Notes under the pieces: generated by a model
The model's input: only the letters and a program-made list of their open reading frames with translations
The model's database searches: none
Told to the model about the DNA's origin: nothing
Assembly: GCA_016801845.1 (NCBI GenBank)
Contig: CM028907.1
Coordinates: 23,624,598 to 23,688,597 of the forward strand
Source of the DNA: Polydactylus sextarius
Lineage: Eukaryota > Chordata > Actinopteri > Polynemidae
Reading direction: 5' to 3'
DNA: 64,000 nt
Shown: positions 54,361 through 64,000 of the stretch, piece after piece
Numbering within the stretch: the stretch's first letter is position 1
Layout of the letters: the number at the start of each line of letters is the position of its first letter
Position numbers and translations under genes: made by a program

Positions 54361-56940
54361 TCAGATTGTGGGTGAGAAATCTGGACTCAAATCCAATTTT
54401 TCCAGCAGGTCAATGTTCACAAGCTCAAGAAAAGATATATTAAATGACCAATGTGTTTTTGTACTTCAAAACAATCTGAAGATTGGATTTCTTTTCCAAC
54501 TGAAACTGTACAGTAAAACCATTGATGGATTAATGAACAGGCCCAGTGGGATCAGGTCCAGAGGCCAAAAGGTTTCTCGCTGGAACGTTAATCCAGCAAA
54601 AACAAGTAAAAACAGGAGTGACACAGCCAAAACAAGTAAATAAAAACACAGGCACTAAAGAGTGACCCAAAACATCTTTGTTAGGGGGGTGGACTGGTCA
54701 AATTAAAAAAGTCAAGAAGCTGTTTTGAGGCAACAGTAATTGAACCCAGAGACTGAACCAACAACCCTCTTAAGTTAGTTGATCTGTGTGAAGTTTACAT
54801 TCCTTTTCCTTCGGGTGCTCTGACGTCCTCCTACCATCCAAAAAGTTCATGTGTGAATTTAGCCACAAAATGACACTTGCAAGAAAGTCAAGAGGTCACT
54901 AAAATTCTTCAAATTTGCCCACTATTGACCAATATCTATGAATGAACCTGACCTGTGATTACAGATTCTCTCCTGGACAGAACACCTGGTCACTGGTCAC
55001 TGGTGGTAGATCTGGTTACATTTTTACTGTGTGTTGTATAAATATATAACTATGCAAGTGACAAATAAAGCATCTTGTATCTTGTATCACAGGTATAATC
55101 CTCAGAGTGTAAGGTCTCAGTCTCACCATGAGGCTTCAAACCATCAGCGAGAAAACTATCAGCAGAGTTTTGACATCCAGACTCTGAGGGCGCTGACTGC
55201 TGTTCATCACAGTCCTGCTGTCCTCGAACGGCGCGCCCTCCAGACGACCTACCAGGAGGAGTTTGGCCTTCAGTCTCTCCTCTTTCCTCAGTAATAATGT
55301 TTCTCTCAACAGACTAGTCCTTTGATCCAATATTAGAAATGACTCTGGGTTCCAACCCTGATCAATCTGAAGCATTGATCTCAAGATGTCTTCATTGAAT
55401 ATGTACATTCTACTAGTTTTTAGGTTAAATCATCATCTACAAATGAAAATGGAAGAAATCAAAGCAGCACCTGTGTTTGTTACTGTGTTTGCAGCCTTGT
55501 TAGAATACATATCTGTAAAAATTAAATAAAATGTATCTAACTGGCCCTGTTTTTGTTTGTTTTAAATGTTGTTTTAATGGACGACTGTGAGGTTGTGAAC
55601 GTCTTCAAAACCCCAAATTCTCCTTTGTACCAAGGCTAACCAGGAAGCATCAAAACCATCAGAGGAAATGTAGAGCCACATCATTATGTCACTGTTTACA
55701 CCTCCGCTTTCCAACACTCACACCAAGAGCAGCAATAACAAAACAACACTCATGTCTGCCCTTCCACATGTAAAGATGACTGATTTTATTAACAGGTAAC
55801 CAAGTAAAATTGTTTTAAATGTACTGCATTAACTGACAATAGTTCATTTGACTTGACTGAAATCTGTGGATATTTTTCAATTTCAGTTTTCCAACAGCCT
55901 CATTCCTGTCAGTCAATGTGTCAATTTTAAGTCAAATTTACATCTGCAGTGGCATCATTTGGCCACAGGAGGGCAGTGTTGTTCAGAGCTGTGTTTTGAG
56001 AGGCTGAGCATTTGAGAACTGGAGAATTAATACTTCATAAATAAATACTTTTATTTGACTATTAAGTGTTCCCGTATGTACAAAGTCATCCTCATGCTGT
56101 CTTGTGGTCTAATGACGAAGCACAGAACAAAGTACTTTGTCAATACAGAGATTCACAAAGCTGTAACATTTCATAGTGTTAATTGAAAAAAAAATACATT
56201 GGAATGTTTTGGGTGTGCTGTCATGTTGTATTGATGAACAAAGCCCTGTGATTTTTCAGTAAATAGAGACAGGAAGGACAAGGTTTCTGCTCATGTCACA
56301 GCTGCAGAACCTGTTTTCAGGTGAGGAGCAAAATGAGCTTGACTGTCAAATGAAAACTCTCACACAAAAGTGTGAGATGACTGAGTCCTGATAAACTGAC
56401 TGAGGAACATTAAAACATAATCCAGCACATGTTGATGGATATGTTCATGATTTCAAGAAACAGAAATCTACAGTGAACAATGTGAAATGGCTGAGTTTCA
56501 GGCTCTGTAAACAAGACGGTTAATTACAGTCTTTATAGCCTTCAATTATCTTTCCTCAGATATGTGATCCTCTAAGCAATATAAAATAAACCAACGACAT
56601 AACTGTCACTTCACAGAAACAAGGTTCTGGTTTAGAAACAGTGTCAGAAAATATGAAACTTCCTCATCCAATCACACAGACCATGACAACTCAATATCCA
56701 CTAAAATGTAGAAATGAAAACAAATAAATAGAAACCGTCTGACTGTTCAGGAATAATCAGAAAACCACAGCCTGTTAATTAGAAATAGATATAATAGAAA
56801 TCATTCATCTCTCTGTCTCTGTTACCATAAACCAACACATTTAACAAACACTTGCTAAATCTAAAACTCAAGAATTATAGATTTCTGTTTTAATTTTAAA
56901 TTGAGTCAGAATTGTTTTGGGATTAAAAATGATTACAGAT
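54361..56940. other. Intergenic, no genes recognised
   Basis: No exon with plausible splice sites and homology was found. A frame pair around 55130-55400 on both strands has reasonable amino-acid composition but no family I recognise. Confidence 0.5.
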
Positions 56941-56944
56941 TATA

Positions 56945-57060
56945 GCATGGATATCTGAGTGGTTAGGGTGCACAACTTTGGCACATAAGTCGTGCAGCCA
57001 GTTTGAATCCCATAATCTCAATGTACATTTAAAAACATATAGTGGCAATAAACAGCATTC
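56945..57060 (+). mobile_element. tRNA-derived SINE remnant
   Basis: TCTGAGTGGTTAGGG resembles a pol III A box and AGTTTGAATCCC a B box, about 35 nt apart, in a tRNA-like arrangement. A non-tRNA A/T-rich tail follows. It is too degenerate to fold as a functional tRNA by eye. Confidence 0.4.
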
Positions 57061-58800
57061 TATTCTATTATACTGTCATTTACACCTGTCAATAAAGGCA
57101 AAATGGCCAAAAAATATCTTTAAAAAATCATTATAGATTAGTAAAACTTGGTTAATGAATTGAAAGGAATGTGTGATAGTTCAGTTAGTTCATTTGTGTG
57201 TCATTTACAGGGGTTGAAATAGGTAGCACATTTAATATTTAATACATTTTTTAAAAAATGTTTTTGACTGCATCAAATCTTTGTGTTGTATTGCTGTTGA
57301 ATTGTTTCCAACGGCAGTGTCTTTGTAGTTATCTGACCAGGACACTGTGCGTAGGGTGGTGCCTACCAGGTGGCTGCCAGTGCCCGCAACCCGACAGCTG
57401 GTGAAATAGGCAAAAACGTACATGAAACACAACAGAACACTGAAAACTATGTCTCCATGTAAGACGAGATGTGTGTGAGGTGAAAAATGTTCCACAGATT
57501 ATTTCGTTTTAATGTGTGTCACCAGATCTGTTTGTCTTCAAACCTGTGAGCACAAAGGTTAAGTGTTTAGGGATGAACGTGATGAACAACACAAATTGCA
57601 GAATGTGACAGCGAAGTGGTTCAACGGGCTTCATCTCACCACTTGCTCTCGGCTCTGTGGAATAATGGAGCCTTGTTTAACGCCGAGGGGCAAAGTTTGC
57701 TCATCTTTAAAAGAAACAGTGTGAGAATGTCACAGTCAGATATGAACTGAGAAAAAGATGCTTTAACAGGTGGTTTTTAACAGTTTTCACTTCTTTAAAA
57801 GGAAAACACAGACTCATCAGACAGGTTTATGAATGTACAAGTGACAACGTAAAACAAAACTCTCAAGTGATCCAGACTTTTTATATGATTCATACACAGG
57901 AGGCCCAGGGAGGACTCTCCACAGAGAAAACACTTGATGTCCAACAGTTTTACTGACCAAATCTTAGAAATGTGAAACTCATTAGATCAAGAAGGCAATG
58001 ACCAATGAACAAGAACAAACAGGAGAAAACACAACCAGACAAAGACCAGACAAGACCAACCAAAACCAAACAGGGTCAACCAGAAATATGACCAAGTATG
58101 ACCAAATAAGGACCAAACAGGACCACACAGGACTAAAGAGGATCAAGCAAGAACAAACAGAACCCTGAAATAGATGTGAATGGGTTGAAATGAAAGTTGA
58201 AGTTGAAATAAGTAATTAAAAATTTGAGTTTACCAAGATGAACTTGAAAATATTTGCCTGAACAAACGTCACAGAAAGAAAAGGCTAAATAATAAATATT
58301 ATAAGAAAGCTTTTGAAAAGGCCCAATGCTCTATTCTAACCTGAGAAATAGTATAGAAGAATAACGGCACTGATTCTGAATAGATCAAGAAGAGGAAGAT
58401 TATTTTCCCCTCTTTGAAAGAACCCGTTCAATGCTGATGTCGGTACAGGACTTTGTGAGATCTGGGCATTTGCACAAACTGCTGGTTGGGTACTAAAGCT
58501 CTTAATCTCTGTCTCACAAACAAAAATGTGAAGAAATGAAAAAGTTTAAAACATCATCATTTGTCATCTATCCTGTCTCTGACGTCAACAGGCTTCTAAA
58601 GGTTGATTTATGATTAGAAAAACCAGATCGTCACCAAACAGTGAACAATGACGCACTGTTGATTTGCGTGCACTGGGCAGACAGAGTTGTCTTTCAGTGA
58701 TACCCGTACAAACATCACATTATTTAACACGTTTAGAACATTTTTCCAACAGCATTTACCAGCTTGTCACTGTGAACTGTAGCTGAACCTTAAGATAACC
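57061..58800. other. Intergenic, no genes recognised
   Basis: Short frames only. A CAGACAAAGACCAGACAAG/GACCAAACAGGACCA simple-sequence stretch is at about 58030-58150. Confidence 0.6.
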
Positions 58801-59230
58801 TTTAATTCATTTTCAAGGTCAAATAAAGTTTATGGTGGATTTTTCTCAGGACCAAACATTTAGTGATCCCACCTGTAAGCATCCAGGGAGTGGATCTCTT
58901 CATAGTCTCTATTATAACCAACCATACATGGACCAACACCAGGCTCAGAAATGCTTCTTATGCACTCCATATCTCAGTAATGCTATGAGTTTCTTCAAAC
59001 TTGGTACAAACCATTAAGTGGTCTCAAGGAAAAACTGATTGAATTTTTGAGGTTAAATGTTAAACTCAAGGTCACAGCAGCTTTGCAGAATGTACCTTGG
59101 CCTTGTGATAGCTCAGGAATTTCTTCATATTTGGCCACAAATGTAGTCACCAGTGGTCAAAGTTTAATGGGAGCTGTTTACTTGAACAGACTGGTTGGCA
59201 GATACATAGAACTATGATGCAGCAGTTTTA
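58800..59230. repeat. Degenerate interspersed repeat
   Basis: Contains CTTGGTACAAACCATTAAGT, then GTCTCAAGGAAAAACTGATTG, GAGGTTAAATGTTAAACTCA and AGGTCACAGCAG in order. This is the layout of a common teleost interspersed repeat with 'GGTCAAAGGTCAAGGTCA' motifs. It is old and diverged. Confidence 0.4.
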
Positions 59231-59689
59231 ATTTATGTGTCAGTGATTGTTTATTGGAGGAATTTTATTTTATTATTTGCTTTCAAAACACTAAAAGAAG
59301 TTAAAGACTTAAATAGCTCAATAAATAGAACATGTCCAAAAATAAACTAAAGTTCTTTCTGTGTCTTCTTTCACCAGTCGTATGTGTCAGAGCTGCCTCC
59401 CTGCACAGTCATCAGACTTTTTGTTTATGAGCAGGAAATAGGAGCATTTTTAGATCAGTCTTCTTGGAAAAGACGTACATTCCCAGTGACACAGCAAGAA
59501 AAAAAAAACTTGATAAACTAGTTGGAGGAAGCTTGGTCAGTCTGTGTTTTCATTCCAAATGACATAGCAGAAAATACAAGCATCTGAAATAGAAAGCAGT
59601 GATTAGCTGTTAGTTTATCTGTTTAATCAAAAAAGAAAAACACCAAAACCTGTGATAAGCTCACTAAAATGTATGATGTATACCAGTAT

Positions 59690-59769
59690 ATACATACACA
59701 TACACATACACACACATACATACATACACACATACATACACACACACACACACACACATACATACACAT

Positions 59770-59836
<67 letters not shown>
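59690..59836. repeat. (CATA)n(CA)n(TA)n compound microsatellite
   Basis: CATA/CACA units grade into about 28 TA units at 59778-59834. Confidence 0.95.
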
Positions 59837-59837
<1 letters not shown>

Positions 59838-59839
59838 TT

Positions 59840-61470
59840 TAATTGCCTCCCCGTCTCTCAGGAAAAGGCTGCCAAAGACTAATCGTATATAAGTGATATT
59901 TCTCTGCTGTATATGAGATGGAGGGATAGGACTGGACAACAACCAAGCAGCAAAGTGGACACCAAGAAACCTTAGATCTCAGAGGTTTTGCCAAGAAAGG
60001 GTTATAAAAGATTAGAGGTCAATAGTTAACACATAAATCCACTACATTTCCAACTTGGAGCATAAAGTAAGAGAATATGAAGATGGGACAGATATGATAT
60101 TACAACAGTTGCAAGCTCAACATCTCTCTCACTTCCAATGCTGTTATTTTAGACTGTAGTAGCACAAGTAGAGGAAGTGTGGAATCATGTTAGCATGTTA
60201 ACCCAACCCCTGGATTTTATCTTTTGAAAATGTATTTCCTTTTAACTCCTCAGACAGTTTTTGTGGCGCTTTCTGAATATTTTCCAGTTATGTGGCAGTG
60301 CAGTAGTGTGGGTGAATTCATATATTTTTAAGACATTTCTTTTCTCTCAACTTCTTCTTATGTAAGAACTTAAGTCAGTACAAAAGGAAAAACTAACGTT
60401 TGTGAGAAGGAATGAAGACAAATGGGCCCTGTAGGAGTAGGAGCATGAGGAGTATGACAGAATAAAGTGGAAATATGTGAATAAATGAGAGCAGACTTGA
60501 CACTTCACCAGGTTATGGATCATATATGTCCTGTACAGGAGTACACCAACAAAGAGCGCCCACTATATGAGTCCTGTTGGCTAAGACATTGGTGGATGAT
60601 TTGAATGTTTTTCTTATCGTTTTTTTTCTTATCAAAAGTCTCATCTGACTGAGTGGTGGCACACCTCCATGTTTGAAATACTTTCACATCTCGCAAAATT
60701 TCACATCCCGTGTTCCTGGCAGCTCCATTATCAGAGACCAGAGGTTTTCTGTTGTGTCAGAATAAAATACAAATACTGAAGTTGTATTGTACGACTCCAC
60801 ACACATCCACAAAAAGTTCCTCCATCATTTCTGATTCTCACTGACATCAGGAGAAGTTTGACACTGGGGCTTTCTCAACACAGTGTCAAACAAATTTCTT
60901 TGCCATCATCATGTGAAGAAGCATTTACTTGCATGAACGTGTCTTCACATCTGTTCGCCTAAATTACGGCCCAGATATTAACGTCTTTGCCTTTTGTTTG
61001 TGTTTCATCGCACCACGTGAAAAATTGTCCCGGTCATTTTGAGCTACAAAGCTCCAACATCCATCTCTAATGTGCTGACTATATGTTGAATGGGGCAAAT
61101 AACTTCAACATCATATTTTGAGATGCCAATATAATCATGGAAACTCTGCCGTATGAAACTACACGCATGGTATTCTTTACCATGTATTTAGTAGAGGCAC
61201 CTACAAACACAATACAGCCTCAAGTGTGTTTGTATTGTTTTATTGTTCTTGTCATTCGATCTTTCAGACTGTGTAAGAGTTATGTCACGCTCAGGTGCTC
61301 AGGTGTTTGTTGACCAGTGTTCTGCGTCTGTGTGAGGTTTTAGAAAGAAACAGTCAGTTTGTGTTTTCACACCAGTCTGAGGAATTTGTGCTTTGTTTCC
61401 CTGTTCCTTCAAGGAAATCCAAATGTCAGAAAAAGTATGACAGCTGCAAAACAGGTTGTTCTGCATGCTG
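59840..61470. other. Spacer upstream of the lysozyme-like gene
   Basis: No coding region recognised. Confidence 0.6.
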
Positions 61471-61479
61471 AACTCAGGC

Positions 61480-61487
61480 TATATAAA
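61480..61487 (+). promoter_or_regulatory. TATA box of the lysozyme-like gene
   Basis: TATATAAA, about 30 nt before a likely start near 61510. The only other plausible core promoter element close by is a CAGTC-type initiator at about 61491. A TATA-driven promoter suits a tissue-specific or inducible secreted-protein gene. Confidence 0.6.
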
Positions 61488-61509
61488 CCACAGTCGTCTA
61501 TGTGTCACA

Positions 61510-62363
61510 TAGAGAACAAGACTTCAGCAAACACAACAAACACACAAACAGAGAAAAATTTGGTAAGAAATTTTGTCTTTTCTTCTCTTTCTGAGAAAAC
61601 AATTAGAGAAAATAATAAAAAATGTTTTATTGTTCTATTTAATAAGATAAAATAAGATTTTAAATATGAGTAGAAACTACAGCAAACATCTAACAACTAA
61701 AAAAAGCATCGAGTTAATTTATTCTCAGTCAAACTTCAAATATTTTCATCTTTTTTTTCTAATTGTTTTACAAATATTCTAGAAATGATGATAATACATC
61801 AAAATCTAAATTTAACAAAATAGTCATAAAAGATTTACACTGGATTCAGATGAAATAACAAACATATGCTTAATTTCCTAATTTGGCATTTATGATCTTT
61901 TGATAAAATGATTATTTTATCTTTGATAATCTTTGAAAAGACACAAACACAGTTCTGATCAAATAAAATGTCTTCATAGAATAAATTATTGCTGTCAAAG
62001 AAAGCACATTACTACTTAAATATGTCTTTGTATTTATGTTATTATGTGATTTAATGATTATTAGATATATGTAGCCTGGTGTAGTTTATAGTCTGTAAAT
62101 GATAAAAAAAAAAGTTCAGACACCCAGATTGTTGAGATTGAGATTGTTGAGAGCATGTTTTAAGATGATCTCACCACCAGAGGGCCTCATTTTATTTGAG
62201 CTGATCAGTTTAAGTCAGTCTGTCAATTTTTCAGCGGAACTTAGATCCAAATGAAAACTGTCTGCATCTGTTGGTGACTTCACCCAATAATCATAGTGAT
62301 CTTTACATTTCCCTGTTTTGATTGTTTGTTTGTTTGTTTTTGTTTTGTTTTCCAGGTGCTGAA
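61510..62363 (+). other. 5' UTR exon and intron of the lysozyme-like gene
   Basis: A short exon (about 61510-61562) ends TTTG with donor GTAAGA at 61563. The acceptor TTTTCCAG ends at 62355, leaving 8 nt before the ATG. The 793-nt intron is AT-rich, with no other signal seen. Confidence 0.6.
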
Positions 62364-63594
62364 ATGAAGTTGGGGTTACTAGTGGTGGCGGCGGTGGCTG
62401 TGGTGGTCCTGGGGCCCAGCCCGTCTGAGAGCCGGATCGTCTCCAAATGCGAACTGAAAGAAAGACTCGATGAGGCGATCACTGTGAGCAAGAAATTGCA
62501 AAGGATCAAGCCGAAGCTCTTGGCAGTAGGTGAGTTTAATAAACTGCGTTTTAGGACCACCACACAAACTGCAGTCTTGGTGTCCCCAAAGAAAATTAAA
62601 GTTTACCCTTTTGTTGTTTGCAGTCATCTGTGAAGCTGCCAGGAGGTCCCATCTGAACACTGAGCTGGTCAGGGTGTTTGGCAAACGTATACCTACGACA
62701 ACAGCCACTCCAACAACGACCACAGCCACGACCACTAGACCACAGATGGCACACAACAACAACAACACAACAACAACCACCAGAAGGCCAACAACCACAA
62801 CCACATCTACAACAACAAGAACCACCGCACCAACCACCACCACAACAACAACCACCAGAAGGCCAACAACCACAACCACAGCAACAACAACAAGAACCAC
62901 CGCACCAACGACCACTGAGCTGATCCTTGGAATAAATAGAACCACTGCCGGCAGCAGACGAAAGCGGGACGCAGAAGAGGAAAACATGGATGAGCTGCTG
63001 AATGAGGAAGAGGGCCAGTTTGATGAGGAAGAGCTGGAGAACGATGACAACGGCGTAAACGATGATGATGAGAGCGAGGAGAGTGAGCAGGTGACTGAAG
63101 ATGATGAGCATCGACATAAGCGATCACTGGCAAAGAAGTCCAAAAAGTCCTTTAGGGGGAGGCCCTGGTCACTCGGGCTGTACGGGATCTTCCAGCTGAA
63201 AGACAGCCACTTCTGTTATTCTGGCTATCGCTGGTCCAGGAATGTTTGCCAATCTGACTGCAATGGTGAGTGTTTGTACCAGAGACTCTACTATTACTTA
63301 CATTTCTTATTTTGCAAAATAATAACTGTTTTTTTTTTTTTTTTTGTTTGTTTTTTCCATGAAGCCTTCACTGATGATGACATCACAGATGACATTGACT
63401 GCTTGGTGAAGAGTAATTACTGGCTGTAAGTGTCTATACACCAAAATCAAATAATATCTAACTTTTGAGAACAAACTGTTTAAAAAGTGACAACTGATGA
63501 ATAAATGTTTTTGTCATCACACAGGTACATCCTGAGTAGCTCCAGTCGCTGGTGTCGCCGTCATGCCCGCACCTTCTTGAATGAATGTCATTGA
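62364..63594 (+). CDS. Non-catalytic C-type lysozyme-like proprotein with mucin-like and acidic inserts
   Basis: Four coding exons: 62364-62529, 62624-63265, 63365-63425 and 63525-63594. They total 939 nt, 312 aa. A signal peptide (1-23) is followed by RIVSKCELKER, which aligns with the mature lysozyme start KVFGRCEL. Eight cysteines (29, 58, 253, 264, 268, 282, 300, 311) match lysozyme C6, 30, 64, 76, 80, 94, 115 and 127. YGIFQL (242-247) matches YGILQI. The three coding introns fall at the lysozyme positions (codons ~28, 82, 108). Catalytic Glu35 is Arg63 and Asp52 is Leu241, so muramidase activity is not expected. Residues 74-234 are an insertion: a Thr-rich mucin-like region (80-153), furin-type RRKR170, an acidic segment (171-218), RHKR222, then a basic SLAKKSKKSFRGR. 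Typical fish lysozyme C is about 143 aa. I know of no named family with this layout; the function is unknown. Confidence 0.9.
62768..62920 (+). repeat. 75-bp in-frame tandem repeat in the Thr-rich region
   Basis: Two near-identical copies, 75 nt (25 codons) apart: the RRP codons begin at 62782 and 62857. Each unit encodes Thr runs around RRP, R and TTAP. The copies differ at only a few positions, e.g. TCT versus GCA (Ser/Ala). Confidence 0.85.
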
Positions 63595-63746
63595 GCAAAC
63601 ATCAGCCTGCAGGATTTCACACCAACAAGGATGTGTCTGTGATTATCAGCACTATTTGCTGTGCATTTTGAACCACATCATTAAATCAGTGAAGTGTGAA
63701 ATTACTACAACTTAAAGTTAAGATGATTCTGTATTTCTGTAACTTG

Positions 63747-63804
63747 AATAAAACAAAGAAACTTCTCTTGTATCCTCTGTGATTTTCTGTGATCTTTCAA
63801 TAAA
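63747..63804 (+). terminator. Two polyadenylation signals of the lysozyme-like gene
   Basis: AATAAA at 63747-63752 and again at 63799-63804, about 155 and 205 nt after the stop codon. From there to the window end no feature is seen. Confidence 0.7.
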
Positions 63805-64000
63805 TATGGTTTCTTCCACCATGTGTGTGTGAGAGCATGTTTTTATGATCTGATGTTTTGAGTTCAGAGTTAGGGTTAGAATAGTGTCATCTAACACACA
63901 GAAACTGTGTAAGACCACACCTTTTGATAGTGTAACACCAGAAGACTCAGGTCCAATGAACTGTTTTCCCACAAACTCCTGTCGGATGTGTTTCTAGTTC

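Noticed and set aside
55136..55408. 90-codon minus-strand frame with a polar, helical-looking composition
   Set aside because: I recognise no family, no splice context supports it, and the opposite strand is also open.
62355..62364. Possibility that the lysozyme-like coding region begins upstream of the 62355 acceptor
   Set aside because: The ATG at 62364 gives a clean signal peptide whose cleavage point aligns with the lysozyme N-terminus; the upstream exon has no in-frame ATG joined to it.
62379..63143. 254-codon minus-strand frame opposite the lysozyme-like exon 2
   Set aside because: It is the antisense of the ACA/ACC repeat (Val/Gly/Cys-rich) with no homology. The plus strand has the signal peptide, the cysteines and correct splice sites.

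Overview
This is a vertebrate, almost certainly teleost, nuclear genome window. It has multi-exon genes with GT-AG introns, many CA/TG microsatellites, L1- and hAT-type transposon remnants, and proteins that read as clear orthologues of human genes. No prokaryotic features, CRISPR array or canonical tRNA/rRNA gene was seen. By tracing splice sites by eye I rebuilt five gene models that keep frame throughout, plus one that runs off the window edge.

Layout. (1) 1-6577, minus: xpo1 (exportin-1/CRM1), residues 1-696, truncated by the left edge, with its 5' UTR exon and promoter at about 7218-8000. (2) 8907-15016, minus: fam161a, a ciliary/centrosomal protein, 7 exons, 772 aa. (3) 16088-20701, minus: cct4, the delta subunit of the TRiC/CCT chaperonin, 13 exons, 536 aa. 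(4) 21945-27851, plus: pus10, a pseudouridine synthase, 17 exons, 527 aa. It is divergent from cct4 and the two probably share a promoter. (5) 32685-46552, minus: akt3, 13 coding exons, 479 aa, with a long 3' UTR, a repeat-rich first intron and a GC-rich 5' region at 49300-50560. (6) 62364-63594, plus: a strongly modified C-type lysozyme/alpha-lactalbumin-like secreted protein of 312 aa, with a TATA promoter and an upstream non-coding exon.

The xpo1-fam161a-cct4 order and orientation match human 2p15. pus10 also maps nearby in human, whereas AKT3 is on human chromosome 1, so the pus10/akt3 end of this window reflects rearrangement. About 50.6-61.4 kb holds no gene I can recognise, only repeats and decayed transposons.

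The most unusual object is the lysozyme-like gene at the right end. It keeps all eight lysozyme cysteines and the three classical lysozyme intron positions, but has lost both catalytic acids. About 160 residues are inserted into the fold: a Thr-rich mucin-like repeat, then a highly acidic segment bracketed by two furin-type sites (RRKR and RHKR), then a very basic stretch. This suggests a two-chain, disulfide-linked processed product. Other notable signals are two long UG repeats abutting pus10 splice sites, a diverged inverted duplication flanking eleven akt3 exons, and a GC-AG intron in pus10.
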